DNA of 64,000 nucleotides. It comes from Pseudarthrobacter oxydans. GTDB lineage: Bacteria > Actinomycetota > Actinomycetes > Actinomycetales > Micrococcaceae. Within the stretch, counting starts at the first letter, position 1, and each line of letters starts with the position of its first letter. Position numbers and translations under genes: made by a program. The notes under the pieces are model-generated. The model worked only from the letters and a program-made list of their open reading frames with translations. It did not search any database and was not told the origin of the DNA. The DNA lies in contig NZ_CP139438.1 of assembly GCF_034258515.1 (NCBI RefSeq), positions 1,302,001 through 1,366,000 of the forward strand, read 5' to 3'. This document shows, piece after piece, positions 8,603-16,334 of this stretch.

Positions 8603-10402
8603 TTAGTACTTCCTCACCATCGGCTCGTAGCGGGTAAAGACGACCGGCTTGGTGGCCAGGCGGATGCCGGCAATTGACTCAGCCGATCCGTCCGCCGGCG
8701 CGTGGTCATCCTTGTACGCCATGGAGTGCTTCATGAATTTCTCGTCGTCACGCTCGGGGAAGTCCTCGCGGAAGTGTCCGCCGCGGGATTCCTCACGGTG
8801 CAGGGCGGCCACGGTCATGACCTTGGCCAGTTCCAGCAGGAAGCCGAGCTCAACGGCCTCAAGCAGGTCCAGGTTGAAGCGCTTGCCCTTGTCCTGGACG
8901 TTGATGCGCCTGTACCGCTCCTCGAAGGAAGCGATGTCGCGGAGGACCTGGTTCAGCGTCTCCGCCGTGCGGAACACCTGCATGTTGGCGTCCATGGTGT
9001 CCTGGAGTTCCTTGCGGATCACAGCCACCTTCTCGTCACCGCTGCCGTTGCGGGCTATATCCAGCAGTTCGGTGGTGTACGCCAGCGGGTTCTCGGGCAG
9101 TTCCACGAAGTCAGCCGTCTTGGCGTATTCTGCCGCTGCGATGCCGGCACGCTTGCCGAACACGTTGATGTCCAGCAGCGAGTTGGTGCCAAGGCGGTTG
9201 GAGCCGTGAACGGACACGCACGCAACTTCGCCGGCTGCGTACAGGCCCGGGACCACGGTGTCGTTGTCCTGCAGGACCTCGGTGGTGATGTTGGTGGGGA
9301 TGCCGCCCATGGCGTAGTGCGCGGTGGGGAACACGGGGACGGGCTCCGTGTACGGCTCCACACCCAGGTAGGTGCGGGCGAACTCGGTGATGTCCGGGAG
9401 CTTGGCATCGATGTGCGCGGGCTCGAGGTGCGTCAGGTCCAGGAGGACGTAGTCCTTGTTCGGGCCGCAGCCCCGGCCCTCACGGACCTCGTTGGCCATG
9501 GAGCGTGCCACGATGTCGCGGGGCGCCAGGTCCTTGATGGTGGGGGCGTAACGCTCCATGAAGCGCTCACCCTCGGAGTTGCGCAGGATGGCTCCCTCAC
9601 CGCGGGCAGCCTCGGAAAGGAGGATGCCCAGGCCGGCCAGGCCGGTCGGGTGGAACTGGAAGAACTCCATGTCCTCCAGGGGGATGCCGCGGCGGAAGGC
9701 GATGCCCATGCCGTCGCCGGTCAGGGTATGCGCGTTGGAGGTGGTCTTGAAGACCTTGCCCGCGCCGCCGGAGGCGAACACCACGGACTTGGCCTGGAAG
9801 ACGTGCAGTTCGCCCGAGGCGAGGTCGTAGGAGACGACGCCGGCAACGCGCTTCTGCTTGTAGGGCGTACCGTCCGCGCGGACAGCATCCTCTTCGACCG
9901 TCAGCAGGTCCAGGACGTAGTACTCGTTGTAGAACTCAACGTTGTGCTTGACGCAGTTCTGGTAGAGGGTCTGCAGGATCATGTGGCCGGTGCGGTCCGC
10001 GGCGTAGCAGGCGCGGCGGACAGGGGCCTTGCCGTGGTCGCGGGTGTGCCCGCCGAACCGGCGCTGGTCAATCCGGCCTTCGGGCGTGCGGTTGAACGGC
10101 AGGCCCATCTTTTCGAGGTCAAGCACGGCGTCGATGGCTTCCTTCGCCATGACCTCAGCGGCGTCCTGGTCAACCAGGTAGTCGCCGCCCTTAATGGTGT
10201 CGAACGTGTGCCATTCCCAGTTGTCTTCTTCGACGTTGGCAAGGGCCGCACACATGCCACCCTGCGCCGCACCGGTGTGCGAGCGGGTGGGGTAGAGCTT
10301 GGTCAGTACTGCTGTGCGCGCGCGCTGACCTGATTCGATCGCGGCGCGCATGCCAGCGCCACCGGCACCGACGATGACGACGTCGTACTTATGGACCTGC
10401 AT
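8603..10402 (-). CDS. sdhA: Succinate dehydrogenase flavoprotein subunit
   Basis: Flavoprotein (599 residues) that oxidises succinate to fumarate with covalently bound FAD. MQVHKYDVVIVGAGGAGMR is the FAD-binding N-terminus, RSHTGAAQGGM contains the FAD-linking His, FQFHPTGLAG and HYAMGGIPTN are substrate-site motifs, and HGSNRLGTNSLLD closes the FAD site. The frame is open 21 bases further up, but the ATG at 10402 begins the conserved part and has AAAGAG upstream. It is preceded by a hairpin that separates it from sdhD. Confidence 0.97.
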   Translation of the reverse strand: MQVHKYDVVIVGAGGAGMRAAIESGQRARTAVLTKLYPTRSHTGAAQGGMCAALANVEEDNWEWHTFDTIKGGDYLVDQDAAEVMAKEAIDAVLDLEKMGLPFNRTPEGRIDQRRFGGHTRDHGKAPVRRACYAADRTGHMILQTLYQNCVKHNVEFYNEYYVLDLLTVEEDAVRADGTPYKQKRVAGVVSYDLASGELHVFQAKSVVFASGGAGKVFKTTSNAHTLTGDGMGIAFRRGIPLEDMEFFQFHPTGLAGLGILLSEAARGEGAILRNSEGERFMERYAPTIKDLAPRDIVARSMANEVREGRGCGPNKDYVLLDLTHLEPAHIDAKLPDITEFARTYLGVEPYTEPVPVFPTAHYAMGGIPTNITTEVLQDNDTVVPGLYAAGEVACVSVHGSNRLGTNSLLDINVFGKRAGIAAAEYAKTADFVELPENPLAYTTELLDIARNGSGDEKVAVIRKELQDTMDANMQVFRTAETLNQVLRDIASFEERYRRINVQDKGKRFNLDLLEAVELGFLLELAKVMTVAALHREESRGGHFREDFPERDDEKFMKHSMAYKDDHAPADGSAESIAGIRLATKPVVFTRYEPMVRKY

Positions 10403-10469
10403 ACCAGATGCTCTTTCTCTCAAAATTCGCTATAAAACAACGGGCCGGCGTGGCCTGCGCCGCAAAACA

Positions 10470-10495
10470 GGGCCCGCGGTTGTACCCGCGGGCCC
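10470..10495 (-). terminator. Hairpin between sdhD and sdhA
   Basis: A perfect 10-base stem GGGCCCGCGG/CCGCGGGCCC with a 6-base loop. On the minus strand it is followed by TGTTTT, so it looks like a weak intrinsic terminator inside the operon. It may set the ratio of membrane subunits to catalytic subunits, or protect a processed mRNA end. Confidence 0.6.
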
Positions 10496-10510
10496 GGGGT
10501 GGTGCCGGTG

Positions 10511-10972
10511 CTAGGCAGGGCAGAATCCGCCAGGCAGGGGCACGCCGTCGACGACGGGGCAAGGGTCGAAGGTGAAGATCACCAGGGTGCCCAGGACGAT
10601 GATGACGACGGTGGCCGAGTAGAGGACCGTCTTCAGCCAGCGGCGGGTTGAGTCCTTTTCGGCGTAGTCGTTAATGATGGTGCGGACGCCGTTGGTTCCG
10701 TGCAGCATGGCCAGCCACAGCATGGCGAGGTCCCAGAACTGCCAGAACGGGTCGGCCCACTTGCCGGCCACAAAACCGAAGTCGATGGCGTGGATGCCCT
10801 CGCCCACCAGGAGGTTCACAAAGAGGTGCCCGAAGATCAGGACCACAAGGACCACGCCGGAGAGCCGCATGAAGAGCCATGCGAGCATCTCGAAGTTGCC
10901 CTTGCTCCCGCCGTGACGGCGGTACTGCGGGGCGATCCGCCCGCTGCGCGGACTTTCGATGGTTGCACTCAT
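10511..10972 (-). CDS. sdhD: Succinate dehydrogenase membrane anchor, SdhD type
   Basis: Hydrophobic anchor subunit, 153 residues, with three membrane segments (about residues 28-50, 80-98 and 115-137). His residues in FGHLFVN and MLHGTNGVR are candidates for heme and quinone binding. With SdhC it holds the SdhAB dimer on the membrane. It starts 3 bases after the end of sdhC. The C-terminal tail has two Cys residues (DPCPVVDG and GGFCPA) in a presumably exposed position. Confidence 0.92.
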   Translation of the reverse strand: MSATIESPRSGRIAPQYRRHGGSKGNFEMLAWLFMRLSGVVLVVLIFGHLFVNLLVGEGIHAIDFGFVAGKWADPFWQFWDLAMLWLAMLHGTNGVRTIINDYAEKDSTRRWLKTVLYSATVVIIVLGTLVIFTFDPCPVVDGVPLPGGFCPA

Positions 10973-10975
10973 GGC

Positions 10976-11356
10976 TTAGTGACCTCCGAGGGCGAGGGAC
11001 AGGTGGCGGATGGAGAAGGCGACCATGGTGACAAGCCAGAGTGCAAGGACTGCCCACAGCATCTGCCGCTGGTACTTGGCGCCCTTCTTCCAGAAGTCAA
11101 CCGCGATGATCCGCAGGCCGTTGAAGGCGTGGAAGACAATGGCGGCAACAAGGCCCGTCTCACCCAGGGCCATGAGGGGGTTCTTGTAGGCACCGATCAC
11201 GGTGGTGTAGGCCTCTGGAGACACGCGCACCAAGGAGGTGTCCAAAACGTGGACCAACAAGAAGAAAAAGATCACTACACCGGTAATGCGGTGTCCTACC
11301 CAAGACCACATGCCTTCACGGCCGCGGTACAAGGTGCCAGCTGGTTTTGTCGGCAC
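10976..11356 (-). CDS. sdhC: Succinate dehydrogenase cytochrome b556 subunit
   Basis: First gene of sdhCDAB: 126 residues with three membrane segments and the family motif GHRITGVVIFFFLLVHVLD, whose His residues probably bind heme b; HAFNGLR is the second conserved His region. The frame is open far upstream, but the GTG at 11356 is preceded at seven bases by AGGGAGG (11364-11370), an almost ideal ribosome binding site, and fits the family length. Confidence 0.94.
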   Translation of the reverse strand: MPTKPAGTLYRGREGMWSWVGHRITGVVIFFFLLVHVLDTSLVRVSPEAYTTVIGAYKNPLMALGETGLVAAIVFHAFNGLRIIAVDFWKKGAKYQRQMLWAVLALWLVTMVAFSIRHLSLALGGH

Positions 11357-11444
11357 TGATAAACCTCCCTGCAACACAGCGGCGCTGGCATGAGATCCAC
11401 GCGGGGGGAACGCCTGCTGCGAGAGCACTCGTAGCTCAGGCCTA

Positions 11445-11473
11445 AATCTAGGCTTCGCTGACAGCTTATTCAA
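11445..11473 (-). promoter_or_regulatory. Promoter of the sdhCDAB operon
   Basis: On the minus strand TTGAAT (11468-11473) is followed by exactly 17 bases and then TAGATT (11445-11450), a good sigma-70-like match. Transcription would start near 11438, giving a leader of about 80 bases before sdhC. Confidence 0.6.
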
Positions 11474-11626
11474 TTTAGGAGTTCCTTGGTGACCAGCAGT
11501 GGCGCGGATCCCGCGAAATTTTGAGACAAAGGACACACTCGCCGCGGCCAGTGCCGGGCATGGCTGCCAATTTGCCGTCCGGCAGGGGCCTGAACCGCTT
11601 GACGGAGGGTGCATTGCCCGTTCCGC

Positions 11627-11632
11627 TAAAGT
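11627..11632 (+). promoter_or_regulatory. Candidate -10 box of manC
   Basis: TAAAGT lies five bases before GTG 11638 and eight before ATG 11641, so the transcript would start at or next to the start codon. There is no convincing -35 box at the usual distance. Confidence 0.4.
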
Positions 11633-11640
11633 AGGCGGTG

Positions 11641-12774
11641 ATGAGTACAGACAAAGTGACAAGCCCGGCATCACCCCTTGACCGCTTCATCGCGGTGATC
11701 CCGGCCGGCGGCGTGGGGACCCGCCTCTGGCCCCTGTCACGCGCCGCAGCTCCCAAATTCCTGCACGACCTCACCGGCTCCGGCAGCACCCTGTTGCGTG
11801 CCACCTATGACCGGCTGCACCCGCTTGCCGGAAGCAAGGTGCTGGTGGTTACCGGGAAGGCCCACCGCGATGCGGTGTGCCGCCAGCTTCCGGAACTCGA
11901 GGATTCGGATCTCGTCCTCGAGTCCGAGCCAAAGGATTCCGCGGCAGCGATCGGCCTTGCCGCCGCGATACTCCACGAGCGCGACCCCGACACGATCATG
12001 GGGTCCTTCGCTGCGGACCAGGTGATCAGCCCGGACCACCTCTTCCAGGAGGCAGTCCGCGAGGCAATCCACACTGCGGCTGCCGGCAAGATCGTGACCA
12101 TCGGCATCAAGCCCACCCACCCGTCCACGGGGTTCGGCTACATCCGCTCCGGCCAGGCCCTTCACATCGACGGTGCTCCGAGCGCCCAGGACGTGGTGGA
12201 GTTCGTCGAAAAGCCGGACGAGCAGGTGGCCCAGCAGTACGTGGACAGCGGCAACTACGTATGGAACGCCGGCATGTTCGTGGCGCCCGTGGCGCTGCTG
12301 CTCAAGCACCTGGAAGCCAACCAGCCCGAACTGTTCGGCGGCCTGCAGGAAATCGCGCGGGCCTGGGACACTCCCGAGCGGGACGAGGTCACCGCCCGCG
12401 TCTGGCCCACCCTGCCGAAGATCGCCATTGACTACGCGGTGGCCGAGCCTGCCGCCGAAGCCGGGGACGTCGCCGTCGTGCCTGGCTCCTTCCGCTGGGA
12501 CGACGTCGGCGACTTCGCCTCCGTGGGCCGGCTCAACAGTGCCAAGGAAGTTGACGACGTCACTGTGCTGGGGGAAGGCGCGCGCGTCTTCACGGAAAAC
12601 TCCAGCGGCGTGGTGGTCACCGACACCAAGCGCGTGATCGCCCTGATCGGAATCCAGGATGTTGTCATCGTGGACACGCCGGACGCGCTGCTGGTGACCA
12701 CCATGGCCAACTCCCAGCGGGTCAAGGCCGCCGTCGACGCCCTCAAAGCCAGCGGGGATACCGACGTCCTCTGA
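11641..12774 (+). CDS. manC: Mannose-1-phosphate guanylyltransferase
   Basis: Nucleotidyltransferase (377 residues) making GDP-mannose from mannose-1-phosphate and GTP, a precursor of mannosylated cell-envelope molecules. The N-terminal IPAGGVGTRLWPLSR is the nucleotide-binding signature with a following P-K (AAPKFLHDL); FGYIRSG, FVEKPDEQVA and YVWNAGMF are typical of this family. No C-terminal isomerase domain is present, so it is the single-function type. The ATG at 11641 is taken as start; GTG 11638 is adjacent and in frame. Confidence 0.92.
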   Translation: MSTDKVTSPASPLDRFIAVIPAGGVGTRLWPLSRAAAPKFLHDLTGSGSTLLRATYDRLHPLAGSKVLVVTGKAHRDAVCRQLPELEDSDLVLESEPKDSAAAIGLAAAILHERDPDTIMGSFAADQVISPDHLFQEAVREAIHTAAAGKIVTIGIKPTHPSTGFGYIRSGQALHIDGAPSAQDVVEFVEKPDEQVAQQYVDSGNYVWNAGMFVAPVALLLKHLEANQPELFGGLQEIARAWDTPERDEVTARVWPTLPKIAIDYAVAEPAAEAGDVAVVPGSFRWDDVGDFASVGRLNSAKEVDDVTVLGEGARVFTENSSGVVVTDTKRVIALIGIQDVVIVDTPDALLVTTMANSQRVKAAVDALKASGDTDVL

Positions 12775-12818
12775 TGTAACGCGGCGACCGTGATGGCCGC
12801 TAATGCCGACACCCTCGC

Positions 12819-12824
12819 TAGAGT
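12819..12824 (+). promoter_or_regulatory. Candidate -10 box, leaderless M20 gene
   Basis: TAGAGT, six bases, then the GTG at 12831. No ribosome binding site precedes that GTG. Confidence 0.5.
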
Positions 12825-12830
12825 GAAACA

Positions 12831-14030
12831 GTGCGCAATTACACTACTGAAGCCGAGCCCACCGCCCTGGTGGCTCCGTGGCTCGAGCCGCTCCTGCCGG
12901 AACTGATCGACTTCCGCAGGGACCTCCACGCACACCCGGAACTCTCCTTCAAGGAATTCCGCACCACGGACAAGCTCGCCGAGCGGCTTGAAGCTGCCGG
13001 CCTCACGCCGCGCCGCCTGGAGGGCACCGGCCTCACGGTGGACGTGGGGGAGGGGCCCATTGCCACGGCACTGCGCGGTGACATCGATGCCCTGCCCATC
13101 ATCGAGGAGACCGGCCTGCCGTTCGCCTCGAAGAACCACGGCGTCACCCACGCCTGCGGCCACGACGTCCACACCACCACCATGCTGGGCATCGCCCTGG
13201 TGCTGCACCGGATGCACCAGGACGAGCCGCTCGGCGCCACTGTCCGCATCATCTTCCAGCCGGCTGAGGAAACCATGCCCGGCGGGGCCCATGCCTGCAT
13301 CGAGCAGGGCGTCCTGGACGGCGTGCCGAGGATCCTGGCCCTGCACTGTGATCCCCGGATCGACGTGGGCAAGATCGGGACGCGCATCGGCGCCATCACC
13401 TCAGCCTCCGACACCATCCGGATCGAGCTGTCCGGCCGCGGCGGGCACACGTCCCGGCCGCACCTGACGGAAGAACTGGTCTTTGCGCTGGCACAGATCG
13501 CAGTGAGCGTGCCCGCGGTGCTCTCGCGCCGGCTGGATGTCCGCAGCGGGGTGTCCGTGGTGTGGGGGCAGATCTCCGCGGGTTCGGCACCCAACGCCAT
13601 TCCCGGCACCGGCTACATGGCGGGAACCATGCGGTGCCTGGACCGCGACGCGTGGCACGAGGCCGGCGAACTCCTGGACGAGGTGGTCCACCAGGTGGCC
13701 GCGCCCTATGGCGTGGACGTGCGGCTGGAGCACACCAGGGGAGTGCCGCCGGTAGTGAACTCGGAGCATGAGACGGCCATCATCGAAGCGGCCGCACGCG
13801 CCGAAATCGGGGAAAGCGCCGTGGTCCTGACCCCGCAGTCCATGGGCGGGGAGGACTTCGCCTGGTTCCTTGCCGAACTTCCCGGAGCCATGATGCGCTT
13901 GGGCACCAAGACTCCCGGCGGCGAGGAATACGACCTGCACCGCGGGGACTACATCGTGGACGAGCGGGCCCTGGGACTGGGAATCCGCGTTCTCACTGCA
14001 GCCGCGCTGCGCACCATCCGCGACATCTAA
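12831..14030 (+). CDS. M20 family amidohydrolase
   Basis: Zinc-dependent peptidase/amidohydrolase (399 residues) of the M20D type that removes acyl or amino-acyl groups from amides such as N-acyl amino acids. Metal and catalytic motifs: RRDLHAHPELS, GDIDALPI, ACGHDVHTTTMLG, QPAEETMPGGAH, and the lid-domain GRGGHTSRPH. The true substrate cannot be read from sequence. The gene stands alone, with a probable leaderless promoter in front and a hairpin behind. Confidence 0.9.
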   Translation: MRNYTTEAEPTALVAPWLEPLLPELIDFRRDLHAHPELSFKEFRTTDKLAERLEAAGLTPRRLEGTGLTVDVGEGPIATALRGDIDALPIIEETGLPFASKNHGVTHACGHDVHTTTMLGIALVLHRMHQDEPLGATVRIIFQPAEETMPGGAHACIEQGVLDGVPRILALHCDPRIDVGKIGTRIGAITSASDTIRIELSGRGGHTSRPHLTEELVFALAQIAVSVPAVLSRRLDVRSGVSVVWGQISAGSAPNAIPGTGYMAGTMRCLDRDAWHEAGELLDEVVHQVAAPYGVDVRLEHTRGVPPVVNSEHETAIIEAAARAEIGESAVVLTPQSMGGEDFAWFLAELPGAMMRLGTKTPGGEEYDLHRGDYIVDERALGLGIRVLTAAALRTIRDI

Positions 14031-14041
14031 TTCCGGGAAAC

Positions 14042-14072
14042 GGGGTGTGCCCGATTGCGTCGGGCACACCCC
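14042..14072 (+). terminator. Hairpin after M20 amidohydrolase
   Basis: A perfect 13-base stem (14042-14054 with 14060-14072) and loop TTGCG, 11 bases after the stop codon. There is no T tract, but position and strength fit a terminator. Confidence 0.65.
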
Positions 14073-14093
14073 CAAGACCACTTCCGTGCCGGA

Positions 14094-14121
14094 ACAAGTA
14101 AGTTGTGCACAACTTACTTGT
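14094..14121. promoter_or_regulatory. Palindromic operator, probably for OhrR
   Basis: A 28-base perfect palindrome centred on GTGCAC, with arms reading ACAAGTAAGTT outward to inward. It ends 17 bases before the ohrR start codon and abuts the likely -10 box TACTAT (14123-14128). A MarR-family repressor bound here would block its own promoter. The match to OhrR is inferred from position next to ohrR-ohr. Confidence 0.75.
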
Positions 14122-14138
14122 GTACTATCGTTTCTGTC

Positions 14139-14573
14139 ATGACTGACGCACCCCGGCTAAACCACCAGGTCTGCTTTGCGCTCTATTCCGCCTCCCGGGC
14201 TGCCACCGCGGTATACCGCCCGGTCCTCGAGGACCTGGGCCTGACCTATCCGCAGTACCTGGTGATGCTGGTGCTGTGGGAAAACGAACCGCGCGGCGTG
14301 AAGGAGATCGGCGAGGAGCTCGGACTGGACTCCGGCACCTTGTCGCCGTTGCTGAAGCGGCTGGAAGCCCTTGGCCTGTGTGAGCGGCGCCGGTCTGGCG
14401 AGGATGAGCGCCGTGTCGCCATCCATCTCACCTCCGCCGGGCGGGAGCTTAGCGGCAAAGCGGGCGCCATCCCGCAGCGCCTCGCCCAGGCCGCGGGACT
14501 TACTGCCGAGGAACTGGATCAGCTGCGCAACACGCTGGACCGGCTGACGGACGCCCTCCACAAGGCGAACTGA
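14139..14573 (+). CDS. ohrR: OhrR, MarR-family organic peroxide sensor
   Basis: MarR-family repressor of 144 residues with a winged helix (GVKEIGEELGLDSGTLSPLLKRLE). Cys12, Tyr26 and Tyr37 have the same spacing as Cys15, Tyr29 and Tyr40 of Bacillus subtilis OhrR, the peroxide-sensing site in that well-studied protein. A second Cys at 81 could form a disulfide or react with a low-molecular thiol such as mycothiol. The ATG at 14139 is used; the longer frame to 14055 runs back through the palindromic operator. It is followed by ohr. Confidence 0.9.
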   Translation: MTDAPRLNHQVCFALYSASRAATAVYRPVLEDLGLTYPQYLVMLVLWENEPRGVKEIGEELGLDSGTLSPLLKRLEALGLCERRRSGEDERRVAIHLTSAGRELSGKAGAIPQRLAQAAGLTAEELDQLRNTLDRLTDALHKAN

Positions 14574-14622
14574 CAGTTCAGTCAAAAGAACTTATTCAAC
14601 CCCTACAGGACGGATACCACCC

Positions 14623-15051
14623 GTGAAACCTCTATACACTGCCGAGGCACTCGCTTCGGGCGAAGGCCGCGACGGCAATGCGCGGACGAACGACGGCAAG
14701 CTGGACGTTACCCTGTCCAGCCCCGTGGAGCTGGGCGGAACGGGCCAGGGCACCAATCCCGAGCAGCTCTTCGCGGCGGGCTACGCCGCGTGCTTCCACT
14801 CAGCACTCCGATTGGTGGGCCGCAAGGAGCAGGCCGACCTGACGGATTCCGCCGTCGCGGCCAAGGTGCACCTGGGCCAGCTGGACGGCGCCGGGTTCGG
14901 ACTCGCCGCTGAACTGGAGGTGGCGCTCCCCGCCCTGGACCTGGCAGCCGCCGAGGCGCTGGTGGCCAAGGCTCACGAGATCTGCCCCTACTCCAACGCC
15001 ACCCGCGGCAACATCAGTGTGGACATCAGGATTCTGGAGTTCGCCGCATGA
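14623..15051 (+). CDS. ohr: Organic hydroperoxide resistance protein Ohr
   Basis: Thiol peroxidase of the Ohr/OsmC family, 142 residues, which reduces fatty-acid and other organic hydroperoxides. Reactive Cys57 is in GYAACFHSAL and the resolving Cys121 in EICPYSNATRGN; Arg21 and Glu47 are placed like the Arg-Glu pair of known Ohr proteins. The GTG at 14623 has AGGACGG upstream. It lies 49 bases after ohrR and overlaps the next gene by 4 bases, so peroxide induction should reach that gene too. Confidence 0.95.
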   Translation: MKPLYTAEALASGEGRDGNARTNDGKLDVTLSSPVELGGTGQGTNPEQLFAAGYAACFHSALRLVGRKEQADLTDSAVAAKVHLGQLDGAGFGLAAELEVALPALDLAAAEALVAKAHEICPYSNATRGNISVDIRILEFAA

Positions 15052-16067
15052 GCGCCGGAACCTTGCCCGCCAGCACCCGCGAAATCCAACTCGCCTCCCG
15101 CCCGGTAGGGCGGCCAACCCCGGATAACTTCCGGCTGGCCGAGTCCCCGCTGCCTGAACTTGGTGACGGACAGGTCCTGGTGCGCAACCTGTTCATCTCC
15201 GTGGACCCCTACATGCGCGGCCGCATGAATGACGTGAAGTCCTATTCAGCGCCGTTCGCCCTGGGCAAGGCGCTCGACGGCGGCGCGGTGGGTGAGGTGA
15301 TCGCGTCCCGTTCCGGTGAGCGAAAGGAGGGGGACGTCGTCGTGCATTCACTCGGCTGGCGGGACTATGCGGTGGTGGACGCCGCGGCCGCCACGCCTGC
15401 CCGCACCACACTTGCCCCGGCGTCCGCGTTCCTCGGCGCCTTGGGCATGACCGGCCTTACCGCCTATGCCGGGCTGCTCAAGGTTGCCCGGTTCGCTCCG
15501 GGAGATGCCGTCTTCGTCTCCGGCGCTGCAGGGGCAGTCGGTTCGCTCGTAGGCCAGATCGCGAAGGCGATGGGCGCTTCCCGCGTCATCGGCTCGGCAG
15601 GTTCCCCGGCCAAGGTGGCACGGCTCCTGGAGCTGGGCTTCGACGCCGCCTTCGACTACCACGACGGGCCTGTGCGCGGCCAGCTGGAACAGGCCGCCGG
15701 CCCCGGCGGCATTGATGTCTACTTCGACAATGTGGGCGGAGAGCACCTCGAGGCGGCACTGGCCGTCCTCAACGTTGGCGGGCGGGTGGCGATGTGCGGG
15801 GCCATAGCCCAATACAACTCCACCGAACCGACGCCTGCGCCCCGCAACCTGATGCTGGCCATCGGCAAGCAGCTCACGCTTAAGGGGTTCCTGGTGGGCG
15901 GCCAGCGGCAACACGCCGCGGAGTTCGCCGAAAAGATGGCGGGCTGGCTGGCTGACGGCACGGTCCGCTATGACGAGACGATCGTGGACGGGCTGGAAAA
16001 CGCCCCGCAGGCGTTCATGGACCTCCTGGACGGGGCCAACACCGGAAAGATGCTGGTGCGCCTTTAG
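15048..16067 (+). CDS. NADP-dependent oxidoreductase, MDR family
   Basis: Zinc-independent medium-chain reductase of the CurA/leukotriene B4 dehydrogenase type, 339 residues. It typically reduces the double bond of alpha,beta-unsaturated carbonyls with NADPH. The N-terminal LASRPVGRPTPDNF and SVDPYMRGRM are the family signatures; FVSGAAGAVGSLVGQIAK is the nucleotide-binding motif. ATGA overlap with ohr indicates coupling. Reactive aldehydes and enones arise from lipid peroxides, so a role downstream of Ohr is a reasonable inference. Confidence 0.9.
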   Translation: MSAGTLPASTREIQLASRPVGRPTPDNFRLAESPLPELGDGQVLVRNLFISVDPYMRGRMNDVKSYSAPFALGKALDGGAVGEVIASRSGERKEGDVVVHSLGWRDYAVVDAAAATPARTTLAPASAFLGALGMTGLTAYAGLLKVARFAPGDAVFVSGAAGAVGSLVGQIAKAMGASRVIGSAGSPAKVARLLELGFDAAFDYHDGPVRGQLEQAAGPGGIDVYFDNVGGEHLEAALAVLNVGGRVAMCGAIAQYNSTEPTPAPRNLMLAIGKQLTLKGFLVGGQRQHAAEFAEKMAGWLADGTVRYDETIVDGLENAPQAFMDLLDGANTGKMLVRL

Positions 16068-16334
16068 CCAGGCGCCGCGACCTGCGGCCGCCATGGCCAA
16101 CCGATAGGGGTGCCGCTAACAGGCGGTGCCCCTACTGGTTGGTAACAACTTGTAAACAATCTTCGGGATACCCTGCGGCTGTGCTACGGGACGTGGCGCA
16201 GGCCACTAAAGTGGGTGCCATCAGTGCGCTCCGGCGCAGTGCTGCGTGCCCTCAGTGACAACAGAATTTCAGTGTAGAAACGGACACTCATTGAATTCGA
16301 GCCGTAGCGCCACTCTCTTCATCCTGGAGGAAAA

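Noticed and set aside
8702..10333. 543-codon plus-strand frame over sdhA
   Set aside because: Antisense shadow of a fully conserved flavoprotein gene.
11475..11804. Minus-strand frame of 109 codons between sdhC and manC
   Set aside because: It overlaps the manC start and the sdh promoter region and has low-complexity composition without homology.
16068..16334. Possible regulatory RNA or terminator between the reductase and the BMP lipoprotein gene
   Set aside because: An imperfect stem (around 16100-16142) with several mismatches is present, but no riboswitch motif and no clear promoter could be supported.
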